Of a DNA stretch of 64,000 nt, positions 45,184 through 57,907 are shown piece by piece. A program made the translations under genes and the position numbers. The stretch lies in the NCBI GenBank assembly GCA_907163345.1, contig CAJQUN010000043.1, positions 4,949,001-5,013,000 on the forward strand, in the 5' to 3' direction. Numbering within the stretch: position 1 is the first letter of the stretch; each line of letters begins with the position of its first letter. This DNA is from Haberlea rhodopensis. Lineage: Eukaryota > Streptophyta > Magnoliopsida > Lamiales > Gesneriaceae. The notes below the pieces were generated by a model. The model searched no databases. It was not told the origin of the DNA and saw only the letters and a list, made by a program, of their open reading frames with translations.

Positions 45184-47663
45184 ACCACTCAGACATATAC
45201 CTAATGCCTAGAGATCTAGTATGACGATCATGCTTCTGCTGTGACAGTGGCTTCGTCAATGGGTCAAATACGTTATCATCTCTTGTTACTTTGCATATTT
45301 TAACATCTCCCCTTTCAACGATTCTCGAATGAAATGAAAGCGCCGAAGTATGTGCTTGGATCTTTGGTGAGATCTAGGTTCCTTAGACAATGCGATCGCT
45401 CCATTGTTGTCACAATAGAGTTCTATCGGATCTTTAATGCTAGGCACCACTCCAAGTTCAGAAATGAACTTCCTAATCCAAACAGCTTCCTTTGCTGCAT
45501 CCGAGGCAGCAATATACTCAGCTTCCGTTGTAGAATCGACTACTGTTTCTTGCTTTGAACTCTTCCAGCTCACAGCACCTCCATTTAGGCAATACACATA
45601 TCCAGATTGCGATCGAAAATCATCTTTGTCGGTTTGGAAGCTTGCATCAGTGTAACCCATTACATTGAGCTCTTCCTCACCTCCATAAATCAAGAATGTA
45701 TCCTTAGTCCTTCTCAAGTACTTCAGGATGTTCTTGACAGCAATCCAGTGACCTTCACCTGGATCAACTTGATATCTGCTCGTCATGCTCAAAGCATACG
45801 ATACATCGGGACGAGTACATATCATGGCATACATGATAGATCCAATAGCTGACGCATATGGAATCTTACTCATGCGTTGTCTCTCATCTGGTGTTGAAGG
45901 ACACTGTTCCTTCGAGAGATATATACCATGTGTCATAGGCACGAATCCTTTCTTTGATTCTTGCATGCTAAACCTTTTAAGCACTTTGTCTATGTATGTA
46001 CTTTGACTTAGGCCGAGAAGCCTTCTTGATCTATCTCTATAGATCTTGATTCCTAATACATAGGTGGCTTCTCCCAAGTCTTTCATCGAAAAGCAATTCC
46101 CTAGCCAAATATTTACAGATTGTAAGGCAGGGATATCATTCCCAATTAGAAGTATGTCATCTACATACAACACTAGGAAAATGATTATGCTCCCACTGAC
46201 CTTCTTGTAGACACAAGGTTCATCTACGTTTTTGATAAAACCAAACTCTTTGATTGCATCATCAAAACGAAGATTCCAACTCCGAGAAGCTTGCTTTAAT
46301 CCATAAATGGATCGTTGTAGCTTGCATATCTTTCCAGCATCCTTTGGATCGACAAAACCCTCGGGCTGTGTCATGTACACATCCTCGAGCAGATTTCCAT
46401 TAAGGAAAGCTGTTTTGACATCCATCTGCCAGATTTCATAATCATGAAATGCAGCTATTGCAAGTAAGATCCTTATGGATTTAACCATGGCCACTGGTGA
46501 AAAGGTTTCATCATAGTCAATACCATGAATTTGTTTGAATCCTTTTGCAACCAGCCGACCTTTATAGGTTTGTACATTACCATCCATATCGGTCTTTTTC
46601 TTGAAAATCCATTTGCACCCTATGGGTCGTACCCCTTCAGGTGGATCAACAGAAGTCCATACTTGGTTTGCATACATGGACTCCATCTCAGATTTCATGG
46701 CCTCTTGCTATTTCTCAGAATCAGTGCCCATTATAGCTTGTTGATAAGATGACGGCTCATCCTCATCAATAAGTAGTAAGTCACCTTGTTGAGTCACAAG
46801 AAATCCATATCTCTGTGGCTCCCGGTGTTCTCTTACAGACCTACGCTGGGCTTGTGTCTCTTGAGTAGGTACTTCTTCCACAACAGCTTGCGGTGCCTGC
46901 TCTGTTTCCATCCCAATCTCAGGTTCAGTGTTTTCTTGTGGTTGAACTTCACTAAGTTCTATTTTTCTCCCACTGGTTTTTCTAGAAATAAATTCTCTTT
47001 CAAGAAATACACTAGTCCGAGCAACAACTACTTTGTTCTCGGTGGGATAATAGAAATAGTATCCTTTCGTTTCCTTAGGATACCCCACAAATAAACACTT
47101 ATCAGATTTGGGTCCAAGTTTGTTAGTGGCGTGACATCTGACGAAAGCCTCACAACCCCAAATCTTCATAAAAGACATACTAGGACGCTTTCCAGTCCAT
47201 ATCTCATATGGTGTCTTTTCCACTGATTTAGATGGAACACGGTTCAGTAAGAAAATCGCTGTTTCTAGAGCGTGTCCCCAAAATGATATCGGAAGATCTG
47301 CATGACTCATCATTGATCTAACTATGTCTAACAAGGTTCGATTTCTCCTCTCGGATACACCATTCCATTGTGGAGTATACGGAGGAGTGAGTTGTGGGAC
47401 TATCCCACACTCCTTTAGATAGTCATGAAACTCTTGGCTTAAGTATTCACCTCCTCGATCTGATCGAAGGATTTTGATACTTTTGCCAAGTTGGTTTGTA
47501 CTTCATTCTTGAAATCTTTGAACTTTTCAAAGGTTTCATGCTTATGCTTCATTAGGTACACATACCCATATCTACTGAGGTCATCAGTAAATGTAACGAA
47601 GTATTGAAAACCACCTCTAGCTTGTGTACCTATTGGTCCACATACATCACTATGTATTTGTGC
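45184..47663 (-). pseudogene. Copia integrase-RT-RNase H, broken
   Basis: Minus strand, starting at the LARD2 junction (QIHSDVCGP). Integrase core residues are seen in SDVCGP, TFTDDLSRYGY and SDRGGEYLSQEF, with a one-base frameshift near 47497. Then QWNGVSERRNRTLLD, the clean frame 47334-46708 (SFWGHALETAIF, IWGCEAFVRC), and a TAG at 46708 at a TGG position (SEK*QEAM). RT follows (PIGCKWIFKKKTD, YVDDILLIGND) and RNase H (TEAEYIAASDAAKEAVW, CDNNGAIAL) to 45286. A one-base loss near 45320 shifts the frame; the true C-terminus (DPLTKPLSQQKH) ends about 45184. Intact catalytic YVDD; not a functional polyprotein. Confidence 0.94.
47659..47663. repeat. Target site duplication of LARD2, left copy (TGTGC)
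   Basis: TGTGC recurs at 56701-56705. Joining restores a copia frame reading FYASAQIHSDVC. Confidence 0.94.
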
Positions 47664-50189
47664 TGTAAGGACCCCAAGCCCTTAATCCTTGATTAGTGTA
47701 TTAACCACTATGTGTGGCACATGCTTTCAATAAAAGTCAATCGGGAAGCTCAGATGATACTCTATCATTGCATGGCATTTATAAAAATTTGGGCAGAGTC
47801 TCCCCATAAATAGAGCTATCCCGAAATAAAAGCACAACACAGAACATAATTCCCGGCCAGGGAAAACATAATACTCATCAGAAAGCAGTAATACCAAGTA
47901 AATTCCCAGCCAGGGAAGACACCACACATATGACGACATAAATGGGTCTCAACACCCACATAATACACTAACGACTCTCATATCATTAGCAATTCTACAC
48001 AATTGCATGCAACACATAATGAAAGAGAGGAAGGCTCATGCCTTTATATATACAACCCATATACAAGAATGTCCGTGCTCACATGCGAGCATCATAAATG
48101 TGTATATAAACCTCGGGTGTATATAAGTACTCTATACGATACCGTGCTCCATCAAGCCCTGGTACCACGATCCTGTGAGTACATCCAATCAACAGCTCGA
48201 GCTCAGCTCCACAGCCATCGATGCACCTGTTCACCTGCCCCAACAGAGACAGCCCTCAACGGGGTGAGCATACCAATACACAAAATCTCATAATCACAAT
48301 AATGAAATTCATAATTTACAACACAAGTAAATATTAATGAATTTTAAATGATACTCCCTGGATGGCAACATCCTCATCCGGGAATTCCGTGTACTGTCCC
48401 TGTTCTCACAATCATCAAACTCATCAAATCTCATAAATCAGTAAATCAACACATTGATTTAACCCATTGCATGCCTAGTTCTCGAATATCAATAATTATG
48501 ATTCCAAGTTCATCATTCATGCAAAAGTAGATATCTCAATATCTAACACTGATTTCATAGCCTCGCTATTAATCATAAATGAATTAAATGCCTAACATTT
48601 ATTTTACCAATTTTCCATTATACCTAGACATCTCAAATGTCTTATAATGAAAACATGATCCCACGATCATTCTCAGGCATCTCAAATGCCCAGGCATCTC
48701 AAATGCCCTACAATAGTCATATACATCAGGTACCCCATATAACTTATGAGAGTTACACTACTCTAGTGTCACGTGCGTCCCTGACGGCGATATCAAGATT
48801 AGGTCGCTTCATAGCTTCTCAACACATATAAATAATCCTCATGCAACACATATAAATAATCCTCGTGCACGATTATTCAATAAAATCAAAATACATTATG
48901 CATTCACAAATGCTCTAATATGTAGTAATGCTCGTACGTCGCACGTACCTTAAATCTCCGAAGTCCGAGCCAAACCTTGCTCGAGTTCCATGCCCCGAGG
49001 AATGATGTGCTAACACGATAAATAATTCACAATTATTTACGAACATGCAACCCATGCTCAAGCACACCCATATCCCACAAAATATTGTCAACACACGACA
49101 ATTAACCTTTTAAAAGACCCGGGGCAGGGTACATACAGGGAGGGAAATAAATGAGACAATATCGAAATTTGTTCAAGAATACCCTACAAAAATCGAACCC
49201 GAATCTCAAAATTTCGAACCCAATTAAATACCATAATTCATCTAAAATGTGAATTAAACCATCAATAGCAAGAATCATCATCCTTGCCAAAAACCCCCAA
49301 TTTTCGAATTTCAAAGGCCTAAATTCGAACTCAATTCCTTAAATTCGAACACAATTAAGCATCCTTATACAACTAAAGCATGTAAGAAACGACCCATAAC
49401 AAGAATCGCCACACCCCTGCCAAAGATTACAATTTTCGAACCCACTTCACCCATACATCCAAAAATTCGAACCAAAGCCAACGAAATTCGAAATAAATTC
49501 GAGCCAATAAATCACAATTAGGCAGGGAATCACATCACAAGCATGGAAAAGGGGTTAGGAAGGTTACCCAAACGAAAATCGGAAGAAATCGGACCAAAAT
49601 CGAAGAACCCTAGAAATTGGGGATCGGCGCACTTCTGTAAAATTCGACTTCAAATCGCGATGAAACTTCAAATTGACGGAGGGGAAATGAGCGCCTGGAC
49701 GAGACGAAGCCGTGGGTAGGTCGGACGCGCCGAACGGCGGCGGGCGAAGCGTCGGAAGTCGCGCGGGTGCAGGGCAGGCGGGAAGGAATCGCGCGCGGGA
49801 GAGAGAGAATGAAATTGGGGCTGAAATGAAATAATTTCTAAAATTTGGGGTTCAAATGGTATTTATAGCAAAAATACCCCGAAAAATTAATAGCCCCACA
49901 AATACATCATGATTCATTAAAAATCATCTGTTTTCAAAAACTCTCTCTCTAACTCCAAAACCCCCTACCGGTGCTCACACAGCACCCGAGATCCCGAGAC
50001 ACATCAAAAAAACCCAACTCTTAGGTTTTACACCGTAATGTGAATACAATCTCAACCTCTGGATCCAACGATCCCAACTACCCAATTAAACGAGTCCAAC
50101 TCCTCGATTAAATTCCAAATCGCCACGTAAAACCACTTTAGGGATTATTAACACTACGGGATTAACACCTATAATCCCTGGTCATCACA
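47664..50189 (-). repeat. LARD2 3' LTR (2526 bp)
   Basis: Plus-strand ends TGTAAGGACC and GGTCATCACA. It carries the GC-rich leader-like block at 49680-49800 and a GTACGT stem-loop near 48932-48952. A 96-codon frame (48003-48293) overlaps the frame found antisense in LARD1 LTRs but is probably incidental. Confidence 0.95.
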
Positions 50190-50225
50190 ATATCCCCCCC
50201 TAAAAGAATTTCGTCCTCGAAATTA
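50190..50225 (-). other. Polypurine tract and hairpin of LARD2
   Basis: On the minus strand TTTCGAGGACGAAATT is followed by a G-rich run (AGGGGGGGATAT) before the LTR start TGTGATGACC. The G-run is longer than in LARD1. Confidence 0.75.
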
Positions 50226-52880
50226 GCACTGGTGTATCACATAACACCCAGGCTACACAACAACATGAAGCCAGAGCCTCGATTCTTGACCATATCAGAA
50301 TCGTATAAATAAACGCAAGGGTACCTACCTCGCACCAACTCTGAAACAAGGCGACTTACCAATACCAACATATCACCCAAGAGGTAAAACGTACCTCGAT
50401 GCGGGTCATCCCAAAAGTCAGTCCCTCATGACTGCAAAACAATCGATATTTACGACTGCAGATCGGACAGTCACCTTAGTTCTAACACAACTAGTAAGAA
50501 CGCATCCTGAATGACACCTCAACTTGAGAAAGTTGACCTCGTGTCAAACTCTGGAGTGGAATAGACTTCCAAATCCATCATAATGTCAAAGAGCGCCAGC
50601 ACAACTCAACGCTAATAATCCAAAAGCAGTTAGTCAACTGAAACTGTAAGGATTCGAATCGCTCCTGATTCTATCGTAGATATCATTCCATGACATCTCT
50701 ATCAAGGCTCACGATGTCAACATACATCGTTACGAGGGAAACACTAGTACACCACGGTGTACACATATCAAACCTGACTTCCCGCTATACAGACCACCTC
50801 CATCCAAGGAGCAGTTGCACCCTCTGCAACTCGGATCGGGCAACTCACGGCCACCGATCCACACAAAAGACATCTCACAAGATGTCCACCTCCGGATATC
50901 CCAAGAACCACATCTTGGTCATAAATAAACAATCGAGACTCCACAGAGTTTCAAATTCTGAAAGGACATGCAATAACCCATTGCATCCTCAACACTTGGG
51001 TCGTCAGCGACACCCAACAAATCCAAAATTCCTGCCATCCCTTGATAATCCTAGGATTTAACAATCCAAACTTGGGAAGGCTATCGAAAACTCGAAATAA
51101 AATACCAATAAGGAAGTACCTTAACCCACACAAGATAATTCCTCCTCAAGAGAAGTCAACTAACTTCACGATTATTCCTCATAATCATCGTGCCATGTAG
51201 ATTTCCAATCTCAAGGTTTTCCATATCTCTCATCAGAGGTTTAACCATCCTAAAAATAGCATAACTCTATGCTAGACAAAAGGAAATCAATAACTGGCAT
51301 CCGTATACTCATCGGTATACCTGCCTAAGCACGAACACCTCATGCATACTCAATGCACTTGGCTCAGGTATCTACAACATACCCTTAAGCCGCAAACACA
51401 ACCGTCAATCCTGAGTCATTCCCATCCAGTGGCGAATGAAAATCGACGATCAACAACACGGCGTGATTCTCAAAATCAACACCACATGCACCAACTTACC
51501 GAATCTTTCAAAGATTCCCCCAAATAGGTATAGTACTACCCCCCTTCCTCACATGGGAAGTGCCATCGAACTCGAGATCCACTAGTCTCGAACCACTGTT
51601 CGGAAAAACTGGATACAATAACACCCATTGCATCCCAAATACACTGTTTCCCTCTGATCGAGTCAATAACGACTTGATGACTCTCTTGTTGGTACTCCAA
51701 CATCCTGATCTGTCCCAGACAAGTCTCACCAAGATTAAACACAAACGCATACACGTTTCAGTGAGGCATGCACAACCTCAGTCTCAAATGACGTGGTGAC
51801 TACTAGAGTCCACCACAATCCACATCGTATCACCTTACGATTTGCTAACTTGGTTCCAACGAGCAGTATAACGGCTCTAGCAAGCCCCTCATGGTGCTGC
51901 ACACACACGGCAGACAAACTAGTCGCTGCCTCTCTAGGTTCACCTCAAACCTACCAATAAGATGGATGTTTCCGCACGGCATACCATACTGTGGGAAGAA
52001 AACTCAATAGAGTAGTGGGTCTTTATCCAACATTCCTCTAATGCCGATACACCCTGGACACTCCAATGTCCCTATGTACTTAACATAACCTGATCCTACT
52101 CCCTTAGGACTCATCCTACACCCACATGGGTGGTGTGACCATGTCTACCACATGTCACATCGACAGAAAGCGAGTAATTTCCTCATGATTACTCCTGTCG
52201 TCAAATCACATGGCCAAGAGCCATTCCAACGAGCATACCTCAAGGGTATCACCACTCGTAAAATGATCACCCCAAACGTAAGCTGCGGTACAATCACATG
52301 TACAGCGCATCCAACCATTCCTCGAGCAACCCGCTCGGTATAAGGGTCACGTCAATCGGTGCCGTACACACCACCTTGTGCTCGGTACTGGCACCCAAGG
52401 CATACCACTGAATACGTATACTCAACGCATCGATCATCGTAACGATGATGCATGTCTAATAAGACATCTCCTACACCATCGTCATCGTCATCGTCATCCT
52501 GTGACGATACATGCCAACTCATGGCATCTAAGGCATTGTCAACTAGTGACGATACATGTCATCCACCATCATGCTAGTAAAATAGGCATAATAAAACATG
52601 TATATCAACGTATGCCAGATACAATAAAGCTAATAGAATAGCAATATCTCATACCTCATCGCTAACAATATAGCGGCATACCTGTCTCCGTCGCTCAATA
52701 ATAGTGCGTAATCAGCACCCATCGCTCAAAGGCGGCAAAATCCTGTGCTGAGTACATAGCGGCACAATCCCTCGCTATAGAATCGACGGCATGACACCTC
52801 GTCATATAATAAGTGGCATGAAACCTCGCTATACACCTGAGCATGAATCATCGTCCACATAATAGCGGAAAGAGGCATCG
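50226..52880 (-). other. Conserved non-coding core of LARD2
   Basis: Aligns in reverse with LARD1 7611-10272 over most of its length. No gag, RT or integrase motif is seen. Short open frames on both strands do not match known families. The 52620-52880 end carries AGCGG/CTCGCT inverted repeats, as in LARD1 7590-7850. Confidence 0.7.
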
Positions 52881-53580
52881 CTATCTATATATATACGGCG
52901 GCACGAATCATCACCAATAATCACAAAGAGGTGAATCATCATCATCGACACAGCGGGACACATCACCGCTATCATCCGTGTCCGGCGGTATAAACCATCG
53001 CCAATCAATATAGCGGAATGAACCGTCGCTATAAATACACCTGGCGGAATGAACCCTCGCCAATAAATATAGCGGAATGAACCGTCGCTATAAATACACC
53101 TGGCGGAATGAATCCTCGCCAATAAATATAGCGGAATGAACCGTCGCTATAAATACAAATCGACACAGCGGAACACATCACCGCTATCATCCGTGTCATC
53201 ACAATGGAATGAATATAAATCGACACAGCGGGACACATCACCGCTATCATCCGTGTCATCACAATGGAATGAATATAATCGACACAGCGGGACACATCAC
53301 CGCTATCATCCGTGTCATCACAATGGAATGAATATAATCGACACAGCGGGACACATCACCGCTATCATCCGTGTCATCACAATGGAATGAATATAATCGA
53401 CACAGCGGGACACATCACCGCTATCATCCGTGTCATCACAATGGAATGAATATAATCGACACAGCGGGACACATCACCGCTATCATCCGTGTCATCACAA
53501 AGGAATGAATCATCATCCTCGACACAGCGGAATACATCACCGCTATCATCCGTGTCATCACAAAGGAATGAATCATCATC
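52881..53580 (-). repeat. Hairpin tandem arrays in LARD2
   Basis: Two arrays. At 52990-53150 about 2.5 units of 59 bp carry TATAGCG/CGCTATA and TGGCG/CGCCA stems around GAATGAACCGT-like loops. At 53161-53575 about seven units of 59-63 bp carry AGCGG/CCGCT inside an outer GACAC/GTGTC stem. Unit length and stem logic match LARD1 6965-7610 although the sequences differ. Confidence 0.85.
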
Positions 53581-53790
53581 CTAACAAGCGGCATCTCATC
53601 CTCGCTTCTTCATACAAGCGGTATCTCATCCTCGCTTCGTATGGTATACCCCGCCTCAATGTGCAAGCGAGCCTCCCCCCTCCCGCTCCACATTTAGCGG
53701 TATAAACATAAGTATAAAAATTCTCACTGTGATAAGCAAGACTCCTGGAATGTATAATCATCATTCCTTTTTATACTCCATATTTCCTGT
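53581..53790 (-). repeat. C-like U5 cassette in LARD2
   Basis: On the minus strand 53695-53645 reads almost the same as the C LTR at 25855-25905 (GTGGAGCGGGAGGGGGGAGG and GCTCGCTTGCACAT blocks). LARD1 has an A-like cassette at the corresponding place. Confidence 0.75.
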
Positions 53791-54160
53791 AACCTGCAAC
53801 CATCATGGTTAGCAACAATAGCCATATACGCTATGCATCAAACATCCAATGCATAAATGCAACCACTTGCAAGTCAATACGTATACCAAAGCATGTTACC
53901 TCGGAAATATCCCTTTACCTGATTCTCTTACAAAATCAGATTCCTTGGCACATAACACACGGAGTGCCAGACATCACCATTAATGCCATCCTATCGTGTT
54001 CCACACGGTTCCTGCAATCACACTGATTAGCAACACCACTTTTCATATCAGAAAAAGCACATAAACAACTAGTTGTGTCATACAACATTAATGCCAACAT
54101 GCATAAGTATGTGCTATCAATAACGTCTTAGGCCCTTAACATCCCCAAAGAGCTAACCTG
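53791..54160 (-). other. LARD2 leader
   Basis: Non-coding. It contains a GATTGCAG acceptor-like site ending at 54012 and a second GGTTGCAG at about 53791-53798. The part next to the primer site aligns with the LARD1 leader. Confidence 0.55.
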
Positions 54161-54172
54161 GCTCTGATACCA
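54161..54172 (-). other. Primer binding site of LARD2 (initiator Met tRNA)
   Basis: GCTCTGATACCA on the plus strand, four bases from the 5' LTR. Confidence 0.92.
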
Positions 54173-54176
54173 CTAA

Positions 54177-56700
54177 TGTAAGGACCCCAAGCCCTTAATC
54201 CTTGATTAGTGTATTAACCACTATGTGTGGCACATGCTTTCAATAAAAGTCAATCGGGAAGCTCAGATGATACTCTATCATTGCATGGCATTTATAAAAA
54301 TTTGGGCAGAGTCTCCCCATAAATAGAGCTATCCCGAAATAAAAGCACAACACAGAACATAATTCCCGGCCAGGGAAAACATAATACTCATCAGAAAGCA
54401 GTAATACCAAGTAAATTCCCAGCCAGGGAAGACACCACACATATGACGACATAAATGGGTCTCAACACCCACATAATACACTAACGACTCTCATATCATT
54501 AGCAATTCTACACAATTGCATGCAACACATAATGAAAGAGAGGAAGGCTCATGCCTTTATATATACAACCCATATACAAGAATGTCCGTGCTCACATGCG
54601 AGCATCATAAATGTGTATATAAACCTCGGGTGTATATAAGTACTCTATACGATACCGTGCTCCATCAAGCCCTGGTACCACGATCCTGTGAGTACATCCA
54701 ATCAACAGCTCGAGCTCAGCTCCACAGCCATCGATGCACCTGTTCACCTGCCCCAACAGAGACAGCCCCCAACGGGGTGAGCATACCAATACACAAAATC
54801 TCATAATCACAATAATGAAATTCATAATTTACAACAAGTAAATATTAATGAATTTTAAATGATACTCCCTGGATGGCAACATCCTCATCCGGGAATTCCG
54901 TGTACTGTCCCTGTTCTCACAATCATCAAACTCATCAAATCTCATAAATCAGTAAATCAACACATTGATTTAACCCATTGCATGCCTAGTTCTCGAATAT
55001 CAATAATTATGATTTCAAGTTCATCATTCATGCAAAAGTAGATATCTCAATATCTAACACTGATTTCATAGCCTCGCTATTAATCATAAATGAATTAAAT
55101 GCCTAACATTTATTTTACCAATTTTCCATTATACCTAGACATCTCAAATGTCTTATAATGAAAACATGATCCCACGATCATTCTCAGGCATCTCAAATGC
55201 CCAGGCATCTCAAATGCCCTACAATAGTCATATACATCAGGTACCCCATATAACTTATGAGAGTTACACTACTCTAGTGTCACGTGCGTCCCTGACGGCG
55301 ATATCAAGATTAGGTCGCTTCATAGCTTCTCAACACATATAAATAATCCTCATGCAACACATATAAATAATCCTCGTGCACGATTATTCAATAAAATCAA
55401 AATACATTATGCATTCACAAATGCTCTAATATGTAGTAATGCTCGTACGTCGCACGTACCTTAAATCTCCGAAGTCCGAGCCAAACCTTGCTCGAGTTCC
55501 ATGCCCCGAGGAATGATGTGCTAACACGATAAATAATTCACAATTATTTACGAACATGCAACCCATGCTCAAGCACACCCATATCCCACAAAATATTGTC
55601 AACACACGACAATTAACCTTTTAAAAGACCCGGGGCAGGGTACATACAGGGAGGGAAATAAATGAGACAATATCGAAATTTGTTCAAGAATACCCTACAA
55701 AAATCGAACCCGAATCTCAAAATTTCGAACCCAATTAAATACCATAATTCATCTAAAATGTGAATTAAACCATCAATAGCAAGAATCATCATCCTTGCCA
55801 AAAACCCCCAATTTTCGAATTTCAAAGGCCTAAATTCGAACTCAATTCCTTAAATTCGAACACAATTAAGCATCCTTATACAACTAAAGCATGTAAGAAA
55901 CGACCCATAACAAGAATCGCCACACCCCTGCCAAAGATTACAATTTTCGAACCCACTTCACCCATACATCCAAAAATTCGAACCAAAGCCAACGAAATTC
56001 GAAATAAATTCGAGCCAATAAATCACAATTAGGCAGGGAATCACATCACAAGCATGGAAAAGGGGTTAGGAAGGTTACCCAAACGAAAATCGGAAGAAAT
56101 CGGACCAAAATCGAAGAACCCTAGAAATTGGGGATCGGCGCACTTCTGTAAAATTCGACTTCAAATCGCGATGAAACTTCAAATTGACGGAGGGGAAATG
56201 AGCGCCTGGACGAGACGAAGCCGTGGGTAGGTCGGACGCGCCGAACGGCGGCGGGCGAAGCATCGGAAGTCGCGCGGGTGCAGGGCAGGCGGGAAGGAAT
56301 CGCGCGCGGGAGAGAGAGAATGAAATTGGGGCTGAAATGAAATAATTTCTAAAATTTGGGGTTCAAATGGTATTTATAGCAAAAATACCCCGAAAAATTA
56401 ATAGCCCCACAAATACATCATGATTCATTAAAAATCATCTGTTTTCAAAAACTCTCTCTCTAACTCCAAAACCCCCTACCGGTGCTCACACAGCACCCGA
56501 GATCCCGAGACACATCAAAAAAACCCAACTCTTAGGTTTTACACCGTAATGTGAATACAATCTCAACCTCTGGATCCAACGATCCCAACTACCCAATTAA
56601 ACGAGTCCAACTCCTCGATTAAATTCCAAATCGCCACGTAAAACCACTTTAGGGATTATTAACACTACGGGATTAACACCTATAATCCCTGGTCATCACA
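54177..56700 (-). repeat. LARD2 5' LTR (2524 bp)
   Basis: Near-identical to 47664-50189. A TATA box on the minus strand is at 56371-56378 (TATAAATA). Followed by TGTGC at 56701-56705. Confidence 0.95.
56371..56378 (-). promoter_or_regulatory. TATA box of LARD2 5' LTR
   Basis: TATAAATA on the minus strand, in the same context as the LARD1 box. The inferred start lies about 30 bases downstream on the minus strand. Confidence 0.6.
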
Positions 56701-56705
56701 TGTGC

Positions 56706-57907
56706 ACTAGCATAAAACATATCATTTAAATAAATAAAACAACAGTTGTCCTTTATTATAAATGAAAACCCACACTTGTCTAAACAAGAAATAGAAATTA
56801 TGTTTTTGGTAATGGATGACACAAAATAACAGTCTTTTAAAATCAACGATAAACCAGAAGGCAAAGATAAATAATAATCTCCAATAGCTAATGCAGCAAC
56901 TCTGCTCCATTTCCAACTCGGAGATCAACTTCGCCTTTCGCCAACAATCTACTCTTTTTGAGGTCCTGCACATTTACACAAATGTGAGATCCACATCAAG
57001 TATCTAATACCCATGATGAAGAAGTAGATAAATTGACTTCTATAACAAAAATACCTGAAGTGGAAGTCACACTTCCTTTCTTTAGATCCTCCAGATATAC
57101 TTTGCAGTTTCTTTTCCAATGGCCGGTCTCACCGCAATGGAAACAGTTCCCTTCCTTCTCTATCCCTCCCTTTGGTTTCAGTGCAGATGACTTTGGCTTA
57201 GATTTAACAAAGACCTTCTTGTTCTTCTTGAAGTTCTTAGCTTTAGTCTTTCCTTTGTTCTTATTCACAATAAGAATATTTGTAGATTTAGACTTATTGC
57301 TATTTGCTTCAAAAGTTCTAAGCATGCCAAGTAACTGTGGTAGTGTCATCTCAATTTCAATCATATTGTAATTTAAGACAAATTGACTGAAGCTTTCAGG
57401 CAACGATTGCAAGATCATGTCAGTGGCCAACTCTTGGTCCAAAAGAAAACCCAGCTTCTCCAGATTCTCAATATACCCAATCATCTTGAGTACATGAGTA
57501 CCAACCAGACTTCCTTCTACCATTCTACACTGGAATAACGCCTTAGAGACGTCATACCTCTCTTGTCTTGCTTGTTGTTGGTACAGTTGCTTAAGGTGCT
57601 CGATCATATCAAACGCCTCCATTTCCTCATGTTGCTTCTGAAGCTCAGAGTTCATGGTGGCAAGCATAAGGCACCCAACATCAAGTGCGTCACTTTGATG
57701 CTTCTTGTAAGCATCTTTATCGGCTCTTGTAGCCGTTAGGGGAGGTTCCTCAGCAGGTAAGGGTTCCTCTAGGACATATTGTTTCTTTCCTTGTTTGAGG
57801 ACTATCCTCAAGTTCCTATGCCAGTCTAGGAAATTTGTCCCATTTAATTTGTCCTTCTCAAGGACCGATCGCAGTGATAAAATGCTTGTTACGTTGTTAG
57901 TTGCCAT
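56706..57907 (-). pseudogene. Copia gag and protease, broken
   Basis: Minus strand, start ATG 57907 (MATNNVTSILSLRSVLEKDK). The gag capsid region has LNGTNFLDWHRNLRIVLKQG and a long helical middle, a lysine-rich stretch, then the zinc knuckle CFHCGETGHWKRNC (about residues 253-266). The protease active site should follow as DTG, but the glycine codon is TGA (56996-56998), so the frame stops at WVLDT. The downstream frame continues (CGSHICVNVQDLKKSR to DMFYASA) up to the LARD2 insertion. The region that normally lies between protease and integrase core (the GAG-pre-integrase zinc finger, roughly 100 residues) is missing on both sides of LARD2. Confidence 0.92.

Larger units (their letters stand above)
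47664..56700 (-). mobile_element. LARD2: non-autonomous LTR retrotransposon without gag-pol, minus strand
   Basis: 5' LTR 54177-56700, primer site 54161-54172, interior 50190-54176 (about 4.0 kb) with no gag or pol, polypurine tract near 50192-50202, 3' LTR 47664-50189. The LTRs differ by eye at only about four substitutions and a 2-base indel in 2.5 kb, so this is the youngest insertion in the window. It is related to LARD1 in LTR ends, TATA region, leader and conserved core, but has its own hairpin cassette. Confidence 0.94.

Noticed and set aside
52152..52641. Possible proteins in the LARD2 core (63 and 87 codons)
   Set aside because: Short, no motif, and not kept as frames in LARD1.
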